The notes under the pieces: generated by a model
Told to the model about the DNA's origin: nothing
Database searches by the model: none
What the model saw: only the letters and a program-made list of their open reading frames with translations
Program-made: the position numbers and the translations under genes
Assembly: GCA_963837165.1 (NCBI GenBank)
Contig: CAWIMD010000001.1
Span: forward strand, 248,001 to 312,000
Length of the DNA: 64,000 nucleotides
From: JAENWD01 sp963837165
GTDB taxonomy: Bacteria > Acidobacteriota > Vicinamibacteria > Vicinamibacterales > JAENWD01
Direction of reading: 5' to 3'
Shown: piece by piece, positions 45,401-53,214 of the stretch
How positions within the stretch are numbered: position 1 is the first letter of the stretch
Layout: each line of letters begins with the position of its first letter

Positions 45401-46344
45401 TCGCCGAGCTGATGGGCGGGACGATGTGGGTCGAGAGTGGCGTGGGGCAGGGCACCACCTTCCACTTCACCATCGTCGCGCGTCCGACGGAGCTGCGCGC
45501 GGGCTTCGCCGGCGACCCGGGGGCGCTGGCCGGCCGGCGCGTGCTGATCGTCGACGACAACGCGACCAATCGCCTGATCCTGCACCGACAGACGGAGGCC
45601 TGGGGCCTGGTGCCCGTGGCCGTGGCGAGCGGGGCCGACGCGCTCGCGTGGGTTGGCGCGGGCCATCAGTTCGACGTGGCGGTGCTGGACATGCAGATGC
45701 CGCACATGGACGGCGTGGAGCTGGCCGAGCGACTCCGCGCGCATTCCGGCGCTCTGGGGAAGCCCCTCGTGCTCCTGACGTCGCTCGGCACGATCGACAA
45801 GGGCGAGCAGAAGCTGTTTGCCGCGCGTCTCACCAAGCCGGTGAAGGCGTCGGCGCTCTTCAACGCGCTCGCGGCTGCGCTCGAGGGACCATCCCTGGTC
45901 GCCCGGTCCGAGCCTGTCGAGGAGGTCGGGCGCCTCGCCGATCGGCGTCCGTTGCGGGTGCTGCTGGCCGAGGACAACGTCATCAACCAGAAAGTGGCGG
46001 TGCGGGTGCTGGAGCGTATGGGCTATCGCGCCGACGTGGCGGCGAACGGACGCGAGGCGGTCGCCGCGATACGCCGGCAGTCGTATGACGTGGTGCTGAT
46101 GGACGTGCAGATGCCGGAGATGGACGGCCTCGAGGCGACGAGGATCATCCGGCAGGAACTGGCGGCGGTGGATCAGCCACGCATCATCGCGATGACGGCA
46201 GAGGCGATGGCGGGCGATCGCGAGAAGTGCCTCGCCGCCGGGATGGACGACTACCTGACCAAGCCCGTGCGTTCCGGCGACCTTCAGGAGGCGCTCGCGC
46301 GCGCGAAAGTCCAGTCGAATCGCTCGGATCGACTGGCCTCCTGA
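42403..46344 (+). CDS. Hybrid histidine kinase with tandem OB-like extracytoplasmic sensor and two receivers
   Basis: The 1313-residue protein has an N-terminal membrane anchor (about 9-26), then about 710 residues outside the membrane built of repeated modules. One type reads (R)xRVxGVVTY...L(Y/F)I(A/Q)DATGG...GDxVDVxGF; the other has SGxHdxxxxxxxGxV...VRGxC. About seven can be seen, in the order A B A A B A B. TM2 is about 740-763. The HisKA site is NMSHEIRTPLNAIIGM (His about 808), then the ATPase domain (DTGIGIPADRMDRLFKSF) and receivers at about 1046 (VDDNATNRL) and 1184 (EDNVINQK). No HPt is present. The ligand is unknown; OB-type folds often bind oligonucleotides or sugars. Confidence 0.85.
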   Translation: MKPAFRPASAFTALLVIALTWLLLRPASAPVLTTSAAIRALSPGEASGRHAARLQGVVTFRFPGRSRVIVQDATGGTVVDTTALPSTPAAGRLVELDGYSSRLGATNCLLAVGGRIVGTGELPTPRRIRPGELASGAHDGQFVELEGIVRSAGIGESGDVLLNLEAGDGRFTAIVAHNRLADVEEYVDARVTVRGAARAIVNASGQLVHAQVLVPGPEQLIVVEPPPPDPYGIAVQPVAALAALGPGAHHRVRLQGHIAEQDDGSLALQDGTGVIRVQAVQAAPLEPDRMVDVVGFVSGQAGRLTVEQALLRDAEPAGVADSSPREQPASATLRSVRAVHALPMVEAKRRHRIQLRGVVTYYDPAWFNLFIQDSTGGIYIHANIPHPPPIRVGDLVDVEGFSAPGGFAPIVVDPAVRIVGRARLPAAENLSLDALLSGRHDSEWVESEGLVQQVTTADAGIHLVFSIISGPHRYIAVTPRAEGQSLPTSFVGGRVHVRGVCGTVFNTKRQLMGVKILLPTLDYIQLERRDVKDPFTLPPRAIAGLLEFNPQEARHRARVRGVVTYQEGRRLYIADATGGLQVLSTQRTALQPGDQVDVVGFPAAGDSAPEMQDAVVRKVRRAAPPGATPITVEDVLTGGHHAELARIDGYVLDRMVRSATEQVLTLQADEYVFTAVLDHPLEDRAWDRVRPGALVAVRGICVIQTDPSTLTEAGRPAVQSFRLLLRSADDVDVIVPAPWWTLRQLAVLLAVVSAAALAVVAWVAVLRRRVRHQTRVIRRQLDTAAALKHQAEAANRSKSEFLANMSHEIRTPLNAIIGMTGLLLDSPLEREQREFVDIVRTSGDSLLTIINDILDFSKIESSRLELEEQPFRLRECMEEALDLCAMRAAERGLELACVIEPEVPAALIGDITRLRQILVNLLSNGVKFTEQGEVVAAVAVHEAGPADPAACTLHFAVRDTGIGIPADRMDRLFKSFSQVDASTTRQYGGTGLGLVISKRLAELMGGTMWVESGVGQGTTFHFTIVARPTELRAGFAGDPGALAGRRVLIVDDNATNRLILHRQTEAWGLVPVAVASGADALAWVGAGHQFDVAVLDMQMPHMDGVELAERLRAHSGALGKPLVLLTSLGTIDKGEQKLFAARLTKPVKASALFNALAAALEGPSLVARSEPVEEVGRLADRRPLRVLLAEDNVINQKVAVRVLERMGYRADVAANGREAVAAIRRQSYDVVLMDVQMPEMDGLEATRIIRQELAAVDQPRIIAMTAEAMAGDREKCLAAGMDDYLTKPVRSGDLQEALARAKVQSNRSDRLAS

Positions 46345-46384
46345 TGCAGGGCCGCAGCCCGGGAGACGTTCCCCGGCGGTCGAA

Positions 46385-47338
46385 TCAGCCCGCCAGCGCC
46401 ACCGCCGGCGCCTCGCCGTCGGTCGCGATCCGGTCCCGGCCGCTCCGCTTGGCCGTGTAGAGCGCGGCATCCGCGCGGCGCATCACGGCCTCGATCTCTC
46501 TGTCACCGGCAGTGATTTCGGCCAGCCCGACGCTGCACGTCACGTGGATCTTGCCGTGCGGCACCGCGACACGCATCGACCGGCACCCGTCGACGACGCG
46601 CTGTCCCACGATCGCCGCGTCGGCGAGCGTCGTCTCGGGCAGCAGGACCGCGAACTCCTCGCCGCCGACCCGGCCGATCGCATCCAGACCCCTGCACGCC
46701 GAGCGCAGGACCTCCGCGAACCGCTTCAGCACGTGATCGCCCGCGACGTGCCCGAACGTGTCGTTCACCCGCTTGAAAAAGTCGAGATCGGCCAGCAGCA
46801 CCGAGGACGGCCGCCGGTAGCGTCGGAACCGCCCGAACTCGGTTGTCGCCAGCTCCATCCACCGGCGCCGGACGAGCAGCTCCGTCAGCCCGTCGATCGT
46901 CGCCAGGCGCGCCAGCTCGTCGTGCGCGGTCTTCAGCTCCTCGACCTGCGCCGCCAGCCGCTGCTGCAGCGTCGCGATGCGGATGCCCACATGGACCCGC
47001 GCGCGGAGCTCGTCGACGTCGAACGGCTTGACGACGTAGTCGTCCGCGCCCGCCTCGAGCCCGGCCACGATGTCGCCGTGGCCGTCGCGTGACGTCAGCA
47101 GGATCACGTGCATGGTGGCAATCGCCGGATGGGACCGGATGCGCCGACAGAGGTCCGGGCCGTCGAGCCCGGGCATCATCCAGTCGAGGATCGCCACCGA
47201 CGGGCGAAGGCCGCCATTCAGCGCGTCCCACGCCGCGTGGCCGTCGCTCACCTGGACGACCTCGAGCTGCCAGCGCGCGAGGGTCTTCGCGAGCAGCGTG
47301 AGCGTCCCCCGATCGTCGTCGGCAACCAGGACCAGCAT
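46385..47338 (-). CDS. Response-regulator diguanylate cyclase (REC-GGDEF)
   Basis: The 317-residue protein has a receiver domain (about 1-120, phospho-Asp52 in AILDWMMP) joined by a coiled-coil linker to a GGDEF domain (about 145-305). The active-site motif is GGEEF (225-229) and the inhibitory-site RxxD (Arg216, Asp219) lies five residues before it, so it should make cyclic di-GMP from GTP and be feedback inhibited. The ATG at 47338 is chosen because the receiver begins MLVLVADDD. It converges with the hybrid kinase (40-base gap) and may be its target, which is inference. Confidence 0.92.
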   Translation of the reverse strand: MLVLVADDDRGTLTLLAKTLARWQLEVVQVSDGHAAWDALNGGLRPSVAILDWMMPGLDGPDLCRRIRSHPAIATMHVILLTSRDGHGDIVAGLEAGADDYVVKPFDVDELRARVHVGIRIATLQQRLAAQVEELKTAHDELARLATIDGLTELLVRRRWMELATTEFGRFRRYRRPSSVLLADLDFFKRVNDTFGHVAGDHVLKRFAEVLRSACRGLDAIGRVGGEEFAVLLPETTLADAAIVGQRVVDGCRSMRVAVPHGKIHVTCSVGLAEITAGDREIEAVMRRADAALYTAKRSGRDRIATDGEAPAVALAG

Positions 47339-47588
47339 GGTCGCCAGAGGCCGTTGCCAACCGCGTGCCAGATCGGCGGTGCCGTCGCCGGCCGGCGCCG
47401 CCACGGCACAGCGCTTGCTATCTGCGGGATCGCGCCTGGGATCGCGGGGACTCTGGCCGCCAACCGCGAGTTCACGAGCCTCGGCCGGGACGCAGGCACG
47501 CCCTCGTGCCGGTTCCTCGTCAATTGCTGTCGCGATCTCGACAGGACACGGAGTGTCAGTCGGACGGACAAATCAGGCCGCCACCCCT

Positions 47589-47826
47589 GTAGCGCCGACC
47601 TTCAGGTCTGCCCGCCCGCGAACGTAGCGCCGACCTTCAGGCCTGCCCGCCCGCGAATGTAGCGCCGACCTTCAGGTCTGCCCGCCCGCGAATGTAGCGC
47701 CGACCTTCAGGCCTGCCCGCCCGCGAATATAGCGCCGACCTTCAGGTCTGCCCGCCCGCGAATGTAGCGCAGACCTTCAGGTCTGCCCGCCCGCGAATGT
47801 AGCGCAGACCTTCAGGTCTGCCCGCA
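47589..47826. repeat. Seven-copy 35-bp tandem repeat with hairpin core
   Basis: Units of 35 bases (GTAGCGCCGACCTTCAGGTC followed by TGCCCGCCCGCGAAT) begin at 47589, 47624, 47659, 47694, 47729, 47764 and 47799. Copies 1-5 alternate GGTC and GGCC after the TTCA loop, and copies 6-7 change CCGACC to CAGACC, giving GCAGACC-TTCA-GGTCTGC. No unique spacers are present, so it is not CRISPR. It fills most of 47339-47865; the first part (47339-47588) shows nothing recognisable. A related palindrome occurs at 42160 and 42271. Confidence 0.9.
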
Positions 47827-47865
47827 GCGCTACCTGTGGCGGATGCACGACGCGTTGCGCCGGCG

Positions 47866-48348
47866 CTACTGCAGACCGCCGCGGATCGAGGTGATCCGCT
47901 GCGTGTTGAAGCCGAGCCAGTGCATGCGGCCGATGTAGCGCGCGTGCTCGACCTTGAGGCAGCGGTCGATGACGACGGTCATGCCGCCGGCCTCGGCGAT
48001 CCGCGCGCCCTCCTCGCTGACGACGCCGAACTGGCACCAGAGGGTGCCGGCGCCGATCTTCACGGCGTCGGCGGCAATCGCGGGGACCGCGTCGGGTGCC
48101 CGGAACACGTTCACGATATCGACGGGCTCCCGAATGTCCGAGAGGGACGGGACCGTCTTCTCGCCGAGGATTTCCGTCCCGCGCGGGTTCACCGGGATGA
48201 CGCGATAGCCGTGGCGCTTGAGGTAGTAGCCGACGAAATGGCTGGCACGCAGCTCGTTCGGCGAGAGCCCGACAATTGCGACGGTCTTCGCGTGGTGGAG
48301 CACGCGCTGGATCGTCAGCGGGTCCTGGTAGCGCGCGAGGTCCATCAT
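47866..48348 (-). CDS. CoA-binding domain protein (YccU-like)
   Basis: The 160-residue protein is a single CoA-binding Rossmann-like domain, starting with VAIVGLSPNELRASHFVGYYLKRHG and containing VIPVNPRGTEILGEKTVPSLSDI and VDIVNVFRAPDAVP, as in YccU-type proteins. It may bind CoA or acyl-CoA, perhaps acetyl-CoA used by the neighbouring homoserine acetyltransferase, but that link is inference. The ATG overlaps the metY stop by four bases, so it is the last gene of the metX-metY operon on the reverse strand. Confidence 0.82.
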   Translation of the reverse strand: MMDLARYQDPLTIQRVLHHAKTVAIVGLSPNELRASHFVGYYLKRHGYRVIPVNPRGTEILGEKTVPSLSDIREPVDIVNVFRAPDAVPAIAADAVKIGAGTLWCQFGVVSEEGARIAEAGGMTVVIDRCLKVEHARYIGRMHWLGFNTQRITSIRGGLQ

Positions 48349-49673
48349 GCCGTGGCCGCCCGGGCCGTGACCGCGGCACGCGCGAAGCCCTGCTCGAGGT
48401 CCCAGATGAGATCGTCGAGCGTCTCGGTGCCCACCGAGAGGCGGATGGTCCCCGGGCCCACCCCGGCCGCCTTCAGTTCGTCGTCGCTCAACTGACGGTG
48501 CGTCGTGCTGGCGGGATGGATGATCAGGCTCTTGGCGTCCCCGACGTTCGCCAGGTGCGACCAGAGCGTGACCCCTCGGATGAAGTCCTGTCCCGCCTCG
48601 CGGCCGCCCCGGCAGTCGAACGAGAACACGGCGCCCGCGCCACGCGGCAGGTACCTGGCGACGACCTGGCGGTACCGGCTGCCTGGCAGGCCGGGATACG
48701 TGACGTTCGACGCCAGCTCGTGCCCCTCGAGGTACGTCGCCACGGCCAGCGCATTCTGGACGTGGCGCTCCATCCTGAGCGACAGCGTCTCGAGCCCCTG
48801 CAGGAACAGGAACGCGTTGAACGGGCTCATCACGCCGCCGAGGTCGCGCAGCGTCTCGGCCCGCAGCTTCATCAGGTACCCGTACGTGCCGAACGTCTCG
48901 TGGAACTGGAGTCCATGGTACGCGGGCGACGGATCGGCAATCACCGGGAACCGGCCGTTCGACCAGTTGAACCGCCCCGACTCCACGACGACGCCGCCGA
49001 TGCTCGTGCCGTGCCCGCCGATGAACTTGGTCGCCGAGTGGAGGACGATGTCGGCGCCCCACTCGATCGGCCGGCACAGGTAAGGCGTCGCGAACGTGTT
49101 GTCGACGACGAGCGGCAGCTCGTGCTCGTGCGCGATCGCGGCAACGGCGTCGATGTCGAGGACGTTGCCGGCCGGATTGCCGATCGTCTCGCCGTAGAAC
49201 ACCTTCGTGTTGTCGCGGACCGCCGCCCTCCAGGCGTCCGGGTCGTCCGGATCGACCCAGGTCAGCCCCACGTTCATCTTGCGCAGCAGGTGCTTGAACT
49301 GGTTGATCGTCCCGCCGTACAGGGCGGAGGACGAGACCACGTGGTCGCCGGGCTGGAGCAGGGTGAAGAGCGCGGCGGCCTGCGCGGCGATCCCGCTGGC
49401 GAACGCCACGCTTCCGCAGCCGCCCTCGAGGTTCGCTACGCGCTCCTCGAACGCGGCGACCGTCGGGTTCATGATCCGTGAGTACGTGTTCCCGTACTCC
49501 TGGAGGTTGAAGTAGGCGGCCGCCGACTCCGGGTCCTCGAACACGTAGCTCGTCGTCTGGAAGATCGGCATGGCGCGGGCGCCGGTGTTCGGGTCCGGAC
49601 GCTGGCCCGCGTGCAGCTGGCGCGTCTCGAAGCCGAAGTCGCGCGCCTCTTCGGTGCGGGGCGATGAGGGCAT
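48345..49673 (-). CDS. metY: O-acetylhomoserine sulfhydrylase
   Basis: The 442-residue pyridoxal-phosphate enzyme makes homocysteine from O-acetylhomoserine and sulfide. It shows TSYVFEDPESAA, YSRIMNPTV, the cofactor block ALYGGTINQFKHLL, DNTFATPYLCRP and Lys216 in HSATKFIGGHG, which forms the Schiff base. Later RLSVGTE fits the family. Size (about 430) is usual. ATG at 49673 is preceded by GGGAG with eight bases of spacing and overlaps the metX stop by one base. An alternative GTG at 49676 adds one residue. It forms the direct-sulfhydrylation route to methionine with metX. Confidence 0.94.
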   Translation of the reverse strand: MPSSPRTEEARDFGFETRQLHAGQRPDPNTGARAMPIFQTTSYVFEDPESAAAYFNLQEYGNTYSRIMNPTVAAFEERVANLEGGCGSVAFASGIAAQAAALFTLLQPGDHVVSSSALYGGTINQFKHLLRKMNVGLTWVDPDDPDAWRAAVRDNTKVFYGETIGNPAGNVLDIDAVAAIAHEHELPLVVDNTFATPYLCRPIEWGADIVLHSATKFIGGHGTSIGGVVVESGRFNWSNGRFPVIADPSPAYHGLQFHETFGTYGYLMKLRAETLRDLGGVMSPFNAFLFLQGLETLSLRMERHVQNALAVATYLEGHELASNVTYPGLPGSRYRQVVARYLPRGAGAVFSFDCRGGREAGQDFIRGVTLWSHLANVGDAKSLIIHPASTTHRQLSDDELKAAGVGPGTIRLSVGTETLDDLIWDLEQGFARAAVTARAATA

Positions 49674-50899
49674 CACACGGTCTCCCGGGCGACGGAGGGC
49701 CGTCGCGCCAGAAACTGCTGGATGATCGGGGTCTGGCGCGCCTCCTCCAGCAGGAAGCAGTCGTGGCCGTACGGCGCGTCGATCACGTGCAGCTCGACCT
49801 CCTTGCCGAGGGCGCCAAGCGCCTCGGCGATCTCCTCGGATCCGGCCGGGGGATACAGCCAGTCGGAGCTGAACGCGATCAGCAGCGTCCGGGCCGACAC
49901 GCCGCCGAGCGCCCGGGTGAGCGACCCGCTGCCGTATTGTCGCGCGAGGTCGAAGTACGTCAGCGCGCGCGACGTGTAGAGGTAGGTGTTCGCGTCGAAG
50001 CGCCGAACGAACGAGGCGGCCTGATAGCGCAGGTAGTTCTCAACCTCGAACTCCGGCTCCGCCAGGGTGTAGCGAATCTCGTCGGAGAACTGCAGCCGGC
50101 GTCCGAACTTGGCGGCGAGCGCCTGCGCCGACAGATACGTGATGTGTCCGACCATCCGCGCCACGCCCATGCCCGCGTCCGGCCGGCGGCCGGTGCCGTA
50201 GTACTGGCCGCCCTGCCACGCCGGATCGAGCGTGATCGCGTTGCGCGCGATGGCGTTCCACGCGACGCCCTGCGCGTGCAGCGCGTGCGTGCTGGCGATC
50301 GCGATCGCCGCGTCGACCTGGTCGGGAAAGAGCACCGCCCACTCGAGCGCCTGCATCCCGCCCAGCGATCCCCCCGCCACCGCCGCCAGTCGCTCGATGC
50401 CCAGCTCATCCAGCAACGCCCGCTCGGTCCGCACCATATCGGCCACGGTGATGACGGGGAAACCCGATCCGTACGGCCGCCCCGTCGCCGGATCCTCCGA
50501 CGAGGGCCCGGTCGTCCCGCGGCATCCGCCGAGCAGGTTGGTCGAGACGACGAAGTAGCGGTCTGTGTCGAAGGCCTTGCCCGGGCCGATCATCCCGTCC
50601 CACCAGCCCAGTCCCCTGCCGCTCGTCCCGTCCCGGTCGTCGGCGGCGAAGCCGTCCCTGGTGCTCTCGGCGGGCGGAGACGCCGACACGCCGGCGGCGT
50701 GCGCGTCCCCGCTCAGCGCGTGGCAGACGAGGATCACGTTGTCACGCGAGGGCGCCAGCGTGCCGTAGGTCTCGTACGCGATGCGCACCGGGTGCAGCTG
50801 GCGGCCGCAATCGAGCCGCAGCGGTCTGGGGAGGTCGACGAATCGCGTCTCGACGGTGCCGACCGACCCTGCCGCCAGCCGCGTTCCGGGCGCTGCCAT
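49673..50899 (-). CDS. metX: Homoserine O-acetyltransferase
   Basis: The 408-residue alpha/beta-hydrolase-fold enzyme transfers acetyl from acetyl-CoA to homoserine, the first committed step of methionine synthesis. It has the nucleophile elbow GGSLGGMQALEW with Ser178, the NLLGGCRGTTGPSS substrate block, and C-terminal FSSDWLYPP and GHDCFLL, which hold the catalytic Asp and His. An apparent internal loop at about 65-100 is slightly long and Asp/Gly-rich. Some family members use succinyl-CoA, which sequence alone does not settle. First gene of the reverse operon; divergent from the OsmC gene with 98 bases between. Confidence 0.93.
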   Translation of the reverse strand: MAAPGTRLAAGSVGTVETRFVDLPRPLRLDCGRQLHPVRIAYETYGTLAPSRDNVILVCHALSGDAHAAGVSASPPAESTRDGFAADDRDGTSGRGLGWWDGMIGPGKAFDTDRYFVVSTNLLGGCRGTTGPSSEDPATGRPYGSGFPVITVADMVRTERALLDELGIERLAAVAGGSLGGMQALEWAVLFPDQVDAAIAIASTHALHAQGVAWNAIARNAITLDPAWQGGQYYGTGRRPDAGMGVARMVGHITYLSAQALAAKFGRRLQFSDEIRYTLAEPEFEVENYLRYQAASFVRRFDANTYLYTSRALTYFDLARQYGSGSLTRALGGVSARTLLIAFSSDWLYPPAGSEEIAEALGALGKEVELHVIDAPYGHDCFLLEEARQTPIIQQFLARRPSVARETV

Positions 50900-50997
50900 A
50901 CGGGCGATTCTATCGCCTGTTGCCGCCGGGGCCGGGGGCCGTTGTATGATCGAGGACTTTACAGGCCTGTCGCGAGGGCTCAGAAAGGAACGTCACC

Positions 50998-51552
50998 ATG
51001 ACCATGGCGACCGTCAACAACGGGGTCAACGTCCAGGCGCTGCTCGAGGCGCGCGAGGCCCTGAAGGGGGCGCCGGAAGCCGCGAAGTTCACCTGGCGCG
51101 CCTCCTGCAAGTGGCAGGACGGCACTCATAGCAAGACCAACCTCCAGAGCTTCTTCGGGCTCGGCCAGGAGCAGGCGCACAAGACGGAGACCTCCTTCGA
51201 CGCCGACCACCCCGAGATCTTTGCGTCGCAGGACAAGGGCATCACGCCGATCGAGTACGTCCTCGTGGGGCTCGCGAGCTGCCTGACCGCCGGCATTGCG
51301 GCGGTGGCCCAGAACCGCGGCATCCAGCTGCGGTCCGTGGAGTCGAAGCTCGAGGGCACGATGGACATCCGCGGCATCCTCGGCATCGACAGCGACGTGC
51401 GCAACGGCTACGACGACATCAAGATCACCTTCACGATCGACGCGGACGCCTCGAAGCCGGAGATCGAAGCGCTGGTTGCCCAGTCGCAGAAGCGGTCCGC
51501 GGTGTACGACGTGATCACGAACCCGGTGAACGTGAGCGTCGAGGTCGTGTAG
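50998..51552 (+). CDS. OsmC-family peroxiredoxin-like protein
   Basis: The 184-residue protein is an OsmC/Ohr-type thiol protein. The conserved block IEYVLVGLASCLTAGI holds Cys95, the candidate peroxidatic residue. A second Cys (Cys37, RASCKWQ) is not at the usual resolving position. The family reduces organic and fatty-acid hydroperoxides, and other members act on sulfur species. An AAAGGA Shine-Dalgarno lies upstream of the ATG. Being divergent from metX-metY, a link to sulfur metabolism is possible, as inference. Confidence 0.85.
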   Translation: MTMATVNNGVNVQALLEAREALKGAPEAAKFTWRASCKWQDGTHSKTNLQSFFGLGQEQAHKTETSFDADHPEIFASQDKGITPIEYVLVGLASCLTAGIAAVAQNRGIQLRSVESKLEGTMDIRGILGIDSDVRNGYDDIKITFTIDADASKPEIEALVAQSQKRSAVYDVITNPVNVSVEVV

Positions 51553-51585
51553 GGGAGGCGGAGAGACGCCAGGAGCGGGCGCCGC

Positions 51586-52839
51586 CTGCTGGAGAGCCGA
51601 GCCATCGAGCGCTTCGCCACGATCGTCATCGGCGCCGGGCATGCGGGCCTCGCCGCCAGCCGCTTCCTCACGGACCGCTCGATCGATCACGTCGTCCTCG
51701 AGCGCGGCCAGGTGGCCAACTCGTGGCGGCGCGAGCGCTGGGAGTCGTTGCGGCTGCTGACCCCCAACTGGCAGACCCGGCTCCCGGGCTGCCGGTACGA
51801 AGGCCCCGACCCCGACGGCTACATGACCATGGGCGAGGTGGTCGAGTTCATCGACCGCTTCGCCGCCGTGTCCGACGCGCCGGTCCGGTCGCACACGGCG
51901 GTCACATCGGTGACGCGCGAAGGCGACGAGTACCGCGTGTCGACGAGCACCGGCGAGCTGTGGTGCCGCGCCCTGGTGATCGCCACCGGCGCGTGCAACC
52001 TGCCGCACGTCCCGGCCGTGCGCGACGCGGTGCCCGGGGCCATCGAGCACGTCACGCCGTTCGACTACCGCAACCCGTCACACCTTCCGGACGGCGGCGT
52101 CCTCGTCGTCGGTCCGTCGGCCACCGGTGTCCAGCTGGCGGCCGAGATCCGCCGCTCGGGCCGGCCGGTGACGCTCTCGGTCGGCGAGCACGTGCGGCTG
52201 CCCCGCACGTATCGCGGGCGGGACGTGCTCTGGTGGATGGAGGCGGCGGGCGTCTGGGATCAGCGTCACGACGAGCTCGACGACCTCACACGCGCACGCC
52301 GGCTGCCCTCGCCGCAGCTCGTCGGCACGCCCGAACGGGTGACGCTCGACCTGAACGCCCTCGGCGCGATGGGCGTCGAGCTGGTGGGACGCCTGGCCGC
52401 GGTCCGCGACGGGCGCGCCCTGTTCTCGGGCGGGCTGCGGAACCTGTTCGCGCTCGCCGACCTCAAGATGTCGCGCCTGCTCGACACGTTCGACGAGTGG
52501 GCGCGCGCGGACGGCCATGACGCCGATGTCGGGGCGGCGGAGCGTCTCGAGCCCACGCGGGTCCCCCAGTCGACGCGGCTCCAGATCGATCTCGGGAGCG
52601 GCGAATTCCGCTCGATCGTGTGGGCCACCGGGTTCCGGCCCGATTACCGGTGGCTGCACGTCCCCGTCGTGGACGAGAAGGGACACCTGCGACACACGGG
52701 GGGCGTCGTGAAGAGCCCGGGCATGTATGCGCTGGCGTTGCCGGTCCTCCGGCGGCGCAAGTCCACGTTCATCCACGGCATCGAAGACGACGCGCGGGAA
52801 GTGATCGCGCACCTGGCGGCGTATCTGGGGTCGGGATGA
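51586..52839 (+). CDS. Flavin-dependent monooxygenase (FMO-like), start unclear
   Basis: The FAD/NAD(P)H oxidoreductase has the FAD Rossmann motif VIGAGHAGLAASRF near its N-terminus, LLTPNWQTRLPG, the second dinucleotide fold VLVVGPSATGVQLAAEI and the late motif IVWATGFRPDYRWL. It probably adds oxygen to, or reduces, a small substrate. In the reading frame after the OsmC stop at 51550-51552, no ATG, GTG or TTG precedes the FAD motif. A CTG at 51586 is ten bases after an AGGAG and is the best candidate. A GTG at 51712 would remove the FAD site. The last codons lie inside a 39-base inverted repeat. Confidence 0.7.
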   Translation: MLESRAIERFATIVIGAGHAGLAASRFLTDRSIDHVVLERGQVANSWRRERWESLRLLTPNWQTRLPGCRYEGPDPDGYMTMGEVVEFIDRFAAVSDAPVRSHTAVTSVTREGDEYRVSTSTGELWCRALVIATGACNLPHVPAVRDAVPGAIEHVTPFDYRNPSHLPDGGVLVVGPSATGVQLAAEIRRSGRPVTLSVGEHVRLPRTYRGRDVLWWMEAAGVWDQRHDELDDLTRARRLPSPQLVGTPERVTLDLNALGAMGVELVGRLAAVRDGRALFSGGLRNLFALADLKMSRLLDTFDEWARADGHDADVGAAERLEPTRVPQSTRLQIDLGSGEFRSIVWATGFRPDYRWLHVPVVDEKGHLRHTGGVVKSPGMYALALPVLRRRKSTFIHGIEDDAREVIAHLAAYLGSG

Positions 52840-52911
52840 ATTTCAAATTCTGCCACGCCCAGATAGCCGCAAGGGCGTGGCAGAATTTGAAATTCATCCC
52901 GACCCCAGATA
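52822..52911. repeat. 39-bp perfect palindrome overlapping the monooxygenase 3' end
   Basis: Perfect arms at 52822-52860 and 52873-52911 flank a 12-base loop (52861-52872). The arm includes GTCGGGATGAATTTCAAATT and is less GC-rich than its surroundings. The monooxygenase stop codon (52837-52839) lies within the left arm, so the element provides the last codons (YLGSG). It looks like a REP-type or miniature mobile palindrome; it could also act as a bidirectional terminator. The region 53067-53214 after the following fragment shows nothing. Confidence 0.9.
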
Positions 52912-52913
52912 CC

Positions 52914-53066
52914 TTCGTTCCGGCGGCCCTGGGCGAGTTGGAGCTTCGCGCCGACCGCCCCGCGTCGGCTCGACGCCACTTCCGCGAAGCACGGCGGCTC
53001 GCCCGGAATCCCGCCGAGCGGCGCTCCCTGCAACAGCGTGAGACCGCGTGCGGACACTCGGCGTGA
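52914..53066 (+). pseudogene. C-terminal remnant resembling an ECF sigma factor with DUF6596-type tail
   Basis: Right after the palindrome the plus strand encodes ALGELELRADRPASARRHFR and then EARRLARNPAERRSLQQRE before a stop at 53064-53066. This pattern of a helical repeat with ARRHFREAxxLARNPAERRxLxxR is what I recall from the C-terminal ends of large ECF sigma factors. No start, sigma-2 or sigma-4 region is nearby, so it is a fragment whose 5' part has been lost, and the palindrome sits exactly at the break. The family match is from memory and moderate. Confidence 0.4.
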
Positions 53067-53214
53067 CGCGGCACCAGCTCAACCTCCGCATCGTCGCCAC
53101 GGCGTCGAGGGCTGACCTTCGAGCACGCCCGACGCGGTGATCCGGTCCGACAACATCGACACTCTTCGATCGGCGGAGCTCGGGTGATAGGGTGATCGAA
53201 GGGGGGAGACCGCC

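Noticed and set aside
42031..46470. A 1479-residue minus-strand open frame opposite the hybrid kinase
   Set aside because: Shadow of the kinase and repeats; no domain signal.
47589..47826. CRISPR array
   Set aside because: The units are contiguous 35-bp repeats without unique spacers, and no cas gene is present.
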